Below, piece after piece: positions 45,758 to 56,502 of a stretch of 64,000 nt of DNA. This DNA comes from Gymnopus androsaceus JB14 (taxonomy: Eukaryota; Basidiomycota; Agaricomycetes; Agaricales; Omphalotaceae). Numbering within the stretch: the stretch's first letter is position 1; the number at the start of each line of letters is the position of its first letter. The notes beneath the pieces were generated by a model. That model searched no databases. It saw only the letters and a list, made by a program, of their open reading frames with translations, and was not told where the DNA came from. The position numbers were made by a program, and so were the translations under genes. The stretch spans positions 222,478 to 286,477 of the forward strand of contig ML769433.1 in NCBI GenBank assembly GCA_009733575.1, in the 5' to 3' direction.

Positions 45758-47487
45758 TCAGAAAAATTCGTCAGCATTGAACGCCGGTCCCTTCTTCTGC
45801 CCCTGCCATTCGACGGTGGTTTCTCGTCTGATTAAGAGTATTCAGTGAGGACTCGGAGGCCCAGCGGGACGAGTACATCATGAGGGACTAACTGGGTGTG
45901 AATTGGGACCTGGGTGCTTGGAATGGTACCGAGAATATTTAACTCGATATCTGCGAATGAAGAGAACCCTCCTATGCTGGTACCAGTGCCATTGTCAGGG
46001 TGACGACAGTTCACTGTATGAATAGATATTTAGTAAGAAGACAATACTCAAGCTGGAGAGAGAGAAATAAGCAAAGGACAGAAAGGGGAAACGTACAAGA
46101 AACAAGTAGAGAGAATGTAGAAACTTTGGTGAACGTCATGTCCGTAATGACTACCAAGGCAAGGTGAGGTTAAGTAGGATCCAACCTGAGGTTGGAATGA
46201 ACTTACAAACATATGATCCGACGTTACTACGACCGAATAGACCAACAGCGATGGCTTGAGCAAGAAGGGACAGAAGGTTGCATTCCACTGTCCGGGCGAT
46301 GAGTCGACGGAAACGTCTATGAAAAAACCAGTTAGAATGTCGTAGAAAGCCTGCCGGGAATTCAGGAACCAGCCAAACGTACCCCGGAAGATGGTGGTTT
46401 AGCTGCGTGCTGTGTGACTCAACTCGGAAACGAAGGTCAAGGTAGTAGATCATCGAGCTCGTGATCAAGACATCCGCGCCTCTATTGAACATTTGGCCCC
46501 AGTTGTATTTTATGGGAGAGAGCAACTTACACAGTACCTCCCAACCATATATAGACCTCAGTTCTACAACCAATCAGTAGTTCAGCTCGTTCAAGTAATG
46601 CAAGTTCTACACTTACTGGAGGAGGGTGATTTCTGAGACCAGATCGTGTGTAGCTGCAGTGTATGCTATCCAGCAATTCATACCTGTGAAGGTTGAAATA
46701 TATTTACGCATTTTTTAGAAGAGAAACAAGATTCCATACACCAGCCTGATATGGAAAGGCATCCTATTACTGCAGGCAAAATCTGATTCTTTCTTATGGA
46801 CATTATCCAGACGCGCCACGCGTAGAAAAGCTGCACGATGACACCACACAATCCGCTATAAGTGGTGACCCGTTAACATTAGCGTTAGCACTGCGACCTC
46901 TATCTCACAAGAAGAAACCTTCAGCAGGGACCGCCCAATGGGTGAACGCCAGCCGGGCGGGATCTGCAGAGTAAGGGTGGTTATACTATAACCAAAACGG
47001 ATCCCGAGACTCACTCGCGTAATTTGCAACAGCCAAGTCATAAGTCCACATACCTGTCAGGGCGAAAATATTAGTAGTCCCAAGATTAATAGAATGATGA
47101 CGCCGACCAGTTGCAATGGTGTCGCAAATGCACATGCTGACACACAGAATAATTAGGGCTTTGAACCACCATCTATCAGTGGGGAACTTGGAGAAATAAG
47201 TCCATGCTGGTGAAAGGCAAGTTTGCATAAGCAGCATAAATGTGAGGGTCAAGATCCAAGCACTCACCGGCACACAGCACGATACCCATCGTTAAGTACT
47301 GTCATAAGAGTTGAGTACTTGAGCGTAATTCATGGGTGGTGAAAGAATTGTACAAACTGAAAGATAGTTGCTAACAACCTGTTGAGTGCCGTTAGCTTCC
47401 CAAATTTAGATTTATTTCAGATAAACTCACCACTCCTCCAAGTGAAATGTTAATCTGGGCTTGTTCTTCTGCAGAAAGACTCGGCAT
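45758..47487 (-). CDS. DUF6534-like seven-helix membrane protein, copy 3
   Basis: Opposite orientation to copies 1 and 2. It starts MPSLSAEEQAQINISLGG. Conserved blocks are TWTYFSKFPTDRWWFKALII, LCVSMCICDTIATG, FRRLIARTVECNLLSLLAQA and tail NCRHPDNGTGTSIGGF. It ends near GPAFNADEFF at the TGA at 45758-45760. Introns have normal GT-AG ends. Its tail is closer to copy 1 than to copy 2 by eye. Confidence 0.82.
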
Positions 47488-48144
47488 TATGGATTAATTG
47501 ATGTTCCCTGGTGGTGGGGAGAACAGGGAGCGGTCTGGGTAGGGTGCGACGGTCGTAGGATAGGTCAAGACTTATATATTACATACAAATAATACGTACA
47601 GATTACAGGCTAGATCTGGAGTACAGTGAACTGCATTGGAATCGTTAGGTCAGGATTGTGACCTTATGTGTGTCAATCATTCGCGCCACTTATAAATTTC
47701 AATTGGGCCGAGTTGCCAGCGGGTCCAGATAAGCAAAAATAAACAACGTCGCTAGAAAGTTCACTGTATATGTCAAAATATATATTTTATAGTATTGTGT
47801 ACTCACTGAGGAACAATCAGTAACGGTAGAAACAGTCCGCATGGTTCGAACATTTTCGCTGTCTGAGAGCTGTCACGGTCAGGCTGCCAGAGCCCTCTTG
47901 TGGTACATTGACCATGGCACCTGGCATTTGGAGCGCCTTCATAGTTATTAACCACTGGCAGTTGAAGAATCAATGAAGAATACTCGGCACTCGGCAATCG
48001 ACCATTTCTCCGTGGCACGTAAGCTTCTTTTCAGTGCCAATAAGAACCAAGGTCAAGGCAAGGTAACAAGGTAATCAAACCTCGGCACCTTGGTTGCCTA
48101 TTATGGAACCAAGGTGAGGTGAGGTAAGTTCAGGGTTCAAGGTA
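47488..48144. other. Intergenic region, no supported gene
   Basis: Contains the copy 3 promoter. Near 48040-48130 a series of related AAGGTNAGG/AACCAAGGT words suggests a small degenerate repeat. Confidence 0.4.
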
Positions 48145-48561
48145 CTAACCGGAGGCCATTGTAACTAGGGTAGTATTGATTGGCCGGCTTGTTTCGGGTT
48201 GTTCAACCCAAACAAGCAGGTCAATTACAGCGCTTTTCATTGGTCTGCGCAATACAAAAATAAAATAAAATTGAGTGCCTACCTCGGCATCAGCGGCACT
48301 ACAGCACTTTCCTTCTCCCATAATGTAATGCCCTTCTTCTGTAGGGTCCTTACCCGCGTTTGAGGCAAAGTCAATAAACGGATACCAGAAAGGGGATCTG
48401 GAAAGCTTTGGTACTGGGGAGACATTCAAGTGCTTTACAACGGACTCGTTTACAGTGGACTCAAAAGGTCCTTTGCAATTAAACTTGACCAATGCTATGA
48501 TCCAGGAGCACCGAGCGACAGGCCCTTCTTTAAGCTTGCCATCATCTCGTATCCCAAGCAT
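48145..48561 (-). other. Open frame, one arm of an inverted homologous pair
   Basis: The frame contains GHYIMGEGKCCSAADAE. A probable small intron of ~42 bases ends TTGCGCAG, then TPMKSAVIDLLVWVEQPETS. The segment 48230-48340 reappears inverted near 61985-62075, where the same intron-like stretch lies in MGEGKSCSATDAE. It is probably a fragment of a repeated gene or transposon that I do not recognise. Confidence 0.4.
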
Positions 48562-49328
48562 GTGTCAAGTGCTCAATTCCATTTCATCACTTCAGATGAC
48601 ATGAGCTGGCAAATCTCCCCAGTGTCGACCTTGAACAACAGCATTGTTGTGACTCATCAAAGCTCCTGGGAGTATGGCTGCAGCTTGTCCTCTGGTCAGT
48701 GTTCACATCCCACATAAGGAATTGTCCAGCTCAATTAGCAGTCTTCCAGTCCCTACTTGTTGCACTCCTACACCTTCCCATTTGGTCCTTGACCATTCTT
48801 CACACCCATCAGTATTGTCCCAGACTCTCTCTGGCTTTGTCACACAGCCCTATAACATACCCTGCCACTACACAACCTTCTCTTACACCAAGGAAAGGCT
48901 CATCTTCTCCCCAAACTGAGGATGATAGTATGTGGTATTTAGTGTTTGTCATGGATTGACCCATGGGTAATCTCAGCCATAACATCACCCACACCCACTA
49001 TACCCATACCCACCAAACCATAGGTTTTTCTTAGTGGGTTTTTCTTAAATCACATTATGTGCAAGGGGAAATCATATACAACTTCCTCCTTTGTGTTAAA
49101 TACTGAGTCAAGACATGAATAAAGAACATGGAACATCATAAGCCTTAGATTTGTGGCTTTGAAATTTGGTGGGTTTGAAAGCCTCATAACCCTACCCACA
49201 CCCATGAATAGTGGGTCCAAAAAACCATGGGTTTACCCACTACCCATGATTAACACTAGTGGTATTCACAGTGAAATTCAGCCATGTCTACAGCATCTAC
49301 ATCAGGAAAAATGGTCTGGGCCAAGGAT

Positions 49329-49365
49329 AGCCCCTGTAACCTAAGCCTCCTAGGTTACAGGGGCT
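49329..49365. repeat. Perfect 15-base hairpin
   Basis: AGCCCCTGTAACCTA at 49329-49343 pairs exactly with 49351-49365 around a 7-base loop AGCCTCC. Confidence 0.75.
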
Positions 49366-49378
49366 GGACTTGGGATGG

Positions 49379-49412
49379 CCTAGGCAGCCTAGGCCTCCTA
49401 GGTTACCTAGGA
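49379..49412. repeat. CCTAGG cluster, left side
   Basis: CCTAGG occurs four times within about 34 bases. A related five-copy cluster lies at 61531-61585, on the other side of the copia insertion. Confidence 0.6.
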
Positions 49413-49489
49413 CTATCTCAGGCTGCCTGAGGTTTCCCCAGGGTTCTTCCAGGTTTCCTCAGGTTTTCTCAGGTTTTCTCAGGTGACTC

Positions 49490-49852
49490 TGTTGGAATAT
49501 CAAAGGTAAATATATTCTATCAAACTATACATGGAACACTTTCTCGTAATCTCCACTTGTTTGTATCACCATCCCATGCACTCCACTGTTATCGTCTCAC
49601 AGACTCCACATAGTCTCTCGCTGTATCCACTTGCTCTCTCGTAGTACCCACCTCACCATATGCATAGTAGCCACACGTATTCATGCAATAGCCACTTGCC
49701 CAATATATCGTTTGTACTTAGGACTGTATATAAGCTTAGGTACCGTACCCTGTAATACCACCATCGTCCCCCATCAATCTGTGTGATCATTACTACTAAG
49801 TCCTGTGTGGACTTACTGCTGCTACTTCCTATTTAGGAACGTAACTCTAATA
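49490..49852 (+). repeat. 5' LTR of copia element
   Basis: 363 bases. Contains CATATGCATAGTAGCC and a probable transcription region (TATATAAGCTTAGGTACC near 49729). It differs from the 3' LTR by several substitutions, many of them CG versus TG/CA, and lacks a 26-base duplication. Confidence 0.93.
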
Positions 49853-49867
49853 GGTTATGGGCCCTGG
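49853..49867 (+). other. Primer-binding site, half-tRNA type
   Basis: GGTTATGGGCCCTGG starts directly after the 5' LTR. It resembles the Drosophila copia site, which pairs with an internal part of initiator tRNA-Met rather than with the tRNA 3' end. Confidence 0.7.
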
Positions 49868-49910
49868 CCTTAACCATTGACACATCTATTTGTGGACATA
49901 ACCCTTGTTG

Positions 49911-52900
49911 ATGTCACAACCTAGGCCTACTGCACCAGCAGCTTGCAGAACAGCATCAGGACAAGCTGCCGCCGCCGCAGCATCCAGCAGTAAACCAGCT
50001 CCTCCACCATTACCATTACCAGCCACTGATCAGAAGGCACCTTGCACTTCGAAATCTCATATAGCGGACAAAGATGAAACCCGCGACAGGTGGTGGAATC
50101 CAAGTGACCAGAAGTGGTTTGTTTGTGCTAAACAGCCTTGCCCAAACCGGTACGACACACCTCACAAGGATACTAAATATACTGCAGAATTACCGGATTA
50201 CGCTGTTCTACCTGATATTGTTCAGGAACAATTTATCAAAGTCGCAGAAAACGAAAGACAGGAGAAAAGACGTAGCGAACGTCTAGCAGGCAAACAGAAA
50301 GCCACAGCCTCATCTTCATCTAATCCCACTGCAGCACCTACTCCTTCACCAGCTCCAATTTTGTTACCAAAACAAGAGCCACAGCAAACACCACCTCCAC
50401 TTCCACCGAATCCATCTCCACAGCCATCTCCACAGCAAACTCCACAGCCCTTACCGAGTGATCTTCCACAAAGATCTCCACCCTCATCTCCATCAGATTC
50501 AGGATCTGAATCATCAGGGGCATTTGAATCAGATTCTGATGACGACAATATGTCTAAAGCACTAAAAGCCTTCGATAAGGTTACAACCTTAAAGTCGGAT
50601 GGATCAAACTGGGATACGTGGAAAACTCGAGTGGAATTTGCAGCCAGATCTATCGGCTACCAGTGTTATTTCAAATGGAATCCACATGTAACAACAGATC
50701 CAGACGCAACGCAGAATGATAGAGAGAAGGACAATGACCTTTTGAATGCTATCATTGGCAGGTTATTGGATGGAATATTCCGAAGGTATAGGAACTACGA
50801 CAACACGAAACGGTTGTGGGAAAATTTACTTGCTGATTATGATTCTAAAAACGCTCTTACTGAATCATTTTTGCAAAGACAACTTCACACTATGCGATGC
50901 ACCAACCCATCCAAGGTCAATAAACATTTGGACGACATGATCAGCATCCGGGATGACCTCATGACTAGGGGAATCGATATCAACGATGACATATTCGTCA
51001 ACACCATTATGTCCTCTGTCCCCGACACCTTCAAAGCCACCATAAACGCATTGGCTGTTTTCTCCGTGAAAGCAGACAAGAAGCTCAGTCCTGCCGAGCT
51101 TATTTCCACCATTTGTGCTGAATCAATGGTACACCAAATGCGACATGATCACAAGAAGGAATCGGCAAACTACGCCGGTAACAGGGGAAGAGGAGGTTTC
51201 CGAGGTCATGGAAATTCCTTTAGGGGAAATTCCTGAGGCAGAGGCCGAGGCTGCGGAGGATCGACGAGTCGTCAGGACTCTGTTTGTTATAACTGCAGAG
51301 GTAAAGGTCACTTTGGAACTCAATGTCCATCGGAGAAACGCAGTCAGGCCAAGGAGACAAAGGCTCCTAAAGAGAAGCAGAAAAAGAAGTCAGATGGGAA
51401 CTGGAGAGATAGGCCAAAGAACAGCGAAGTGGCATCCTCATCTATGCTTGAGGAAGTACCAGAGTCATCATGGGCAGCAATCGAAATTCCTGCTAAGCAT
51501 GGGAATCTTGTTTTCGATTTTTCCGAAATAGCTGATAAATTCGAATTAGCTCTTTCATCACCGAGCATTGATAGATGTCAGAAATACAATTCTGATATAG
51601 TGCAAAACATCAAAGTCAACAGTCCACCACCTCTTACTCTTAACAATGAAGAGGAGGAAGAAGTATATGTCGACGCTTACGCTGCAGCCCACAGTTACGG
51701 AGCAATTCTTTTTGACTCCAGATGCTCTACCCACATGACGCCACTCAGGGACGAACTCAGGAATCAATGGGAGATTCCAACACAAATCATCCAGGCCGCT
51801 AACGCGGAAACCTTCACGGCAAACATCTCCGGCACACTCCATCTGGGGCTTCCAACATTCGAACAAGAAATAAGAATGTTAAAGCTCCCCAACACCCTTC
51901 TATGTCCAGACACTCCCAACACACTCGTATCACTGGGAAAACTCAATGATGATGGTTACACCATCCATACCGCAAATGGTAAAATGACGATCAGAGATCA
52001 CCAGGGGAAACTCGTGGGAGTTATCCCAAAGACTAATGGACTATACCAGATCCCATCATGGGAACACGCATATTCGACTAAGATTGGCAGATTGGTATCT
52101 CTTTACGAGGCACACTGCATCTTAGGTCATCTCAACTATGCTTACGTGAAGCATATGTTCCGTGATAACCAGGTTCGTGGAATCGGATTGGATCTGAAGC
52201 AAATGGACGAACCAGAATGCCGCACTTGTATGCTTGGGAAAGCATCCAGGTATCCTATCGCTCAGGTGCGATCATCTCCACGTGCGGAAAATTTTGGAGA
52301 CGTCTTCCACATGGACATTTGGGGACCATCACAAGTCAGGACGGTAAACCATTGCACTTACACACTGACTTTAGTTGACGAAGCAACTGATTGGTTGGAG
52401 GAACCCCAAATGAAGTCAAAGGACGAGTCATTCACACAGTACGTGGTTCTCCAAACAGGTCTCCAAACTCAATATGGCACAACTGTTAAAGTTCTTCACT
52501 CTGATTGAGGGGGAGAATTTCTCAGTAATGAATTCACGGCATATCTGGAATGTATTGGGACACAACGACGTCTCACGGTACATGACACCCCGGAACACAA
52601 TGGTATAGCGGAACGCGCACATTGAACTTTGCTGAATGCAGTTTGAAGTCTTTTAATGTCATCAGGACTCCCGAAATGGCTTTGGGGATTCATGATGAAA
52701 TACGCGGTATATGTATGGAACAGGACGCCGAAGAAAGCCATCGGAATGGCCACTCCATACGAGAAACGGTTTGGTATTAAACCGGACATTACTAATCTTC
52801 GAATCTTTGGCAGTATTGTTTATGTTAAACGAGAAAAGGAACCCGGCAAATTGGAACCACAGGCCCAGGAAGGACGCTGGATAGGACTCGAACCCGAATC

Positions 52901-54661
52901 GAATGGTCACTACATCTACTGGCCAACACGTCACACTGTCACAACGGAGAGGAACATAGTTTTCTCTGACAGGCAGATCCAACCCGTTGAAGGGGAGGAT
53001 GGAAATTTGGGAAATTTAGAAACATCAGTCACCGAGTCGGAACAGCCTGTCATACCAGTTCCAGAAGAAATTGCCAAACCAATTGCACCAGACAAAGTAT
53101 CTGGGAAATGAGTCAGACAACCCACAAAGAAGATCAGGGACATCATTGAAGGACTTGGAGAAGGAAGTGATGAGTTGCGACATCTTACCGCATCTCTAGG
53201 TCAGGTAACATCAGAAATCGAATCTGATCCTTTATCTGTTGCAGAAGCTATGCAACGACCTGACAGCTCCAAATGGTACGATGCCATGAAGGACAAAATC
53301 TCCAGACTCCAGGAGCGTGGAACCTATACAATTGTCACTCCACCTCCAGATGCCAATATTCTCACATCCAAATGGGTCTATTGGACCAAGAAGGATGAAC
53401 GAGGTCACATTACAGGACACCGAGCTCGTCTTGTTGTACATGGATTTAATCAGATCCCAGATGTTGACTACTTCCCAGACGAAACCTTCGCATCTGTCGC
53501 GAAACTTGCATCAGCCCGTGCTATACTCAGCATTGGAGCTGAGAAGAGCATGATTATTCACCAAATGGATGTGAAATCTGCCTACCTTTACGGGAAATTG
53601 GACGACAATGAGTGCATTTTTATGAATGCACCCCCAGGCATAGATATAGGGGTAAAACCAGGTCAAACTCTACGGCTTAAACTCGCACTTTACGGACTTA
53701 AACAAGCCAGTCGACAATGGTACATGCGATTCAGGGAAATCATGACCCAACTGGGGTTTAAACGGTCTGATTTTGATCACGCTGTTTTCTATCGCACTAA
53801 TCCTTTCAGCATCATTTTCATACATGTTGACGACATGACATTGGTTACCGAAACCCTGGCCATCATGGAGAAACTAAAGAAAGATACTGGGGCTATAATC
53901 GAAGTTGTTGATTCCGGAGAAATCCATTGGCTACTTGGGATCGAGATCCGAAGATCTCTCCATAATAGGACAATTCACCTATTCCAGCGGTCATACATTG
54001 ACGCCATACTCTCTCGCTATGGATTTTCGGATATAAAGCCACTCTCTATTCCCTTTGATCCCCACATTCACCTCACCAAAGACCAGTCACCCAAAACGGT
54101 CAAGGATATTGCTTTTATGCGCAACAAACCCTACAGAGAGGCCCTTGGCGCCCTCCAGTACTTATCCGTCGCTACGAGACCTGACATCACGTATGCAGTC
54201 TCCATCCTTGCTCGCTTTTCACAAAACCCCGGCATCACTCATTGGAATGGTGTACGCTGTGTCTACGCCTATCTCAAATACACTTGAGACTTTTGGCTCA
54301 GTACGAGCAACCAGGAGACAGTCCAAGGCTATACGGATGTGGATGGTATGTCCCAAGAGGATCGACATGCTATTTCCGGGTACATTTTTATGTTGAATGG
54401 CGGAGCAGTATCTTGGTCGTCAAAACAACAGGATACCATTTCTTTATCCACCACGGAAGCTGAGTACATCGCTTTGACCCACGCGGCAAAGGAAGCGATC
54501 TGGCTTAGGAATCTTTTATCGGAAATTTTTGGTCAAATTACTCATGCGATCCCTATCATGTCAGACAATCAGTCCGCCATTGCATTGGCAAAGGATGATC
54601 GTTTTCATGCCAGGACCAAACACATCAATATCCAATACCACTTCATCCGCTACGTCATCAA
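49911..54661 (+). pseudogene. copia gag-pol (gag to RNase H), six in-frame TGA stops
   Basis: Starts MSQPRPTAPAACRT. Gag has a Pro/Ser-rich part and KALKAFDKVTTLKSDGSNWD. After the stop at 51234 a zinc knuckle follows (CYNCRGKGHFGTQC). The protease site reads LFDSRCSTHMTP, with Arg where the family has Gly. Integrase shows HLNYAYVKHMF, CRTCMLGKASR, FHMDIWGP and, after stops at 52506, 52623 and 52644, the remaining core. Reverse transcriptase follows a stop at 53109 (KWVYWTKKDERGH; DVKSAYLYGKLDD; FIHVDDMTLV). RNase H, after the stop at 54285, shows SSKQQDTISLSTTEAEYIAL. The frame runs into the hAT target site at 54654. Confidence 0.92.
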
Positions 54662-55013
54662 TAGTGTTGCCATTGGTCCGCTTTGGTCCGCTTTGGTCGG
54701 CTAAAAACGGCTCGGCGCTTATTCTTAGTTGTGAGCCGCCGGAACCATTTCTGTAGAAACGGTTCCGGTTCCAAACGGCTCTGGAGCAGCTAAGCCAATC
54801 AATTTCTTCCCAGTTTCTTACCACCACATCCCATTGCTCCCATCTCACCCAGAATGCTTTTTGGTGCACGCGCACTCCCTGGCTGACTTTTCTCGTGTGA
54901 GTGCAACAACGGCTAGGGCAGCTGTGATGTTGGTAAACCCAAATTGAGCAGCTAGAGTAAATTCACGCTTTTAACATCCTCCCAATCTCTCTCAGACTCA
55001 TAATGTCTGCGTC

Positions 55014-56305
55014 AAAATTATCGCCAACGACCAGGGTAACCGAAATTCACCTTCCCACTCCGCTTTCACCAGTGGCAAGCATCTTGTTGGTGATGCTGCC
55101 TTATAACACGTATGTCTTTTTACTTTCTTCTTTGTAGATTGTCTTTCTGACCCTGAATTCTAGTTTCTTCGACGAAGTCCTGGCCAACCTTTCAAGATTT
55201 TCTCCAAGGAGGACAAACCTTACATTGAGGTCGACTACCGCGGTGAGCAGAAGCAATTCGTGAGTTTTTATCTCTTGTTTTGCATCTTACCTTTACTGAT
55301 AATTGTACTAATTAGTCTCCCTGAAATCTCTTCCATGGTTGACAAGTCCAATGTCCGCGAGTTGCCTTGGTCGGTGAATCAACCCATATCCCCTGTATCG
55401 TTAAGCTCATCTCCAACTTCTTCAACGGCAAGGAGCCCAACAAGAGCATCAACCCTGACAAGGCTATTGCTTACAGTGCCGCTGTCCAAGCCGCCATTCT
55501 CTCCGGCAATACCTCCGAGAAGACCCAGGACCTTCTTCTCCTCAATGTCTCTCCTCTTTCCCTCGGTATCGAGACTGCTGGAGGTGTCATGACGGCCCTC
55601 ATCAAGCGTAACACCACCGTACCTCCGAGACCTTCTCCACCTATGCCGACATCCAGCCTGGTGTCCTCATCCAGGTATGAGCATACTCGTACCAAGGACA
55701 ACAACCTCCTCGGAAAGTTCAAGCTTCCCGGTATCCCTCCAGCTCCTCGTTGTGTACCTCAAATTGAGGTCACCTTCGACATTGACGCTAACAGTATCCT
55801 GAACGTCTCCGCCTCGGACAAGACCACCGGAAAGTCCAACCACATCACCATTACCAACGGCAAGGGCCGTTTATTCAAGGAGGAGATCGAGCGCATGGTT
55901 TCTGAAGCCAAGAAGTACAAAGCCAAGGACAAGGCTGCCACTGCTTGTATCTCTGCCAAGAACGGTCTCGGGTCGTACTCATACAACCTCTGGAACTCGC
56001 TCAATGACAAGAAGCTTGCCGACAAGTTTGATCCCGCAGACAAGAAGAAGCTTGAAGACGCAGTTAACGAAGCCATCCAGTGGCTCGACGCGTCACAGGA
56101 GGCTTCCAAGGAGGAGTATGAAACGAGGCAGAAGGAGCTCGAGAGTGTCGCCAACCCTATCATGCAGAAACTCTACGGTGCAGCAGGAGGTGCTCCAGGT
56201 GCTGAGGGTGGCTTCCCTGGTGCTGGTGGATTCCCTGGTGGTGCACCAGGCACATTCCCCGGTGCTGGAGCAGAGGACGATCCTTCTATCGAGGAAGTAG
56301 ACTAA
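55014..56305 (+). pseudogene. Captured, internally deleted HSP70 gene
   Basis: Three pieces of a cytosolic Ssa-type HSP70 lie in order. Nucleotide-binding start: [15 protein letters not shown]. After an intron-like gap: PFKIFSKEDKPYIEVDYRGE. After another intron ending TTAG: PEISSMV, then a jump of roughly 200 residues to [20 protein letters not shown]. From there it is nearly complete: [20 protein letters not shown], the linker/substrate domain [20 protein letters not shown], a lid, a GGFPGA-rich tail and terminal EEVD. Retained introns show genomic capture rather than retroposition. Many E-to-K and R-to-C/W/H changes indicate decay. It lies wholly inside the hAT ends. Confidence 0.88.
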
Positions 56306-56502
56306 ACGGGCTTTGGGTGTATTGGGTAATCAACATCATCATCGGACTGTATCTTTTCTACCCACTCTCATTGTTTTTGGTTCTCCTCGAATCCTAGTGT
56401 GTAGTACGTTGGATCAATCTTTATGCCAAAAAATATTTAGTTTATGAACAAATGTTGAGTTTCATTATATACAGTTGTATATACAAAAAAGCCCAATGAA
56501 AA

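Larger units (their letters stand above)
48562..49484. other. Repeat-rich left flank of the copia element
   Basis: No coding frame I trust. Near 48960-49250 there are short imperfect repeats of ACCCACACCCA/TGGGTTTTTCTTA. At the right end lie a perfect hairpin (49329-49365), a CCTAGG cluster and CTCAGGTTTT repeats that run up to the LTR. Confidence 0.5.

Noticed and set aside
50222..50548. 108-residue Gly-rich frame antisense to gag
   Set aside because: Mirror of the Pro/Ser-rich low-complexity part of gag.
55471..56163. Frames antisense to the HSP70 fragment
   Set aside because: Typical antisense open frames over codon-biased HSP70 sequence; no independent support.
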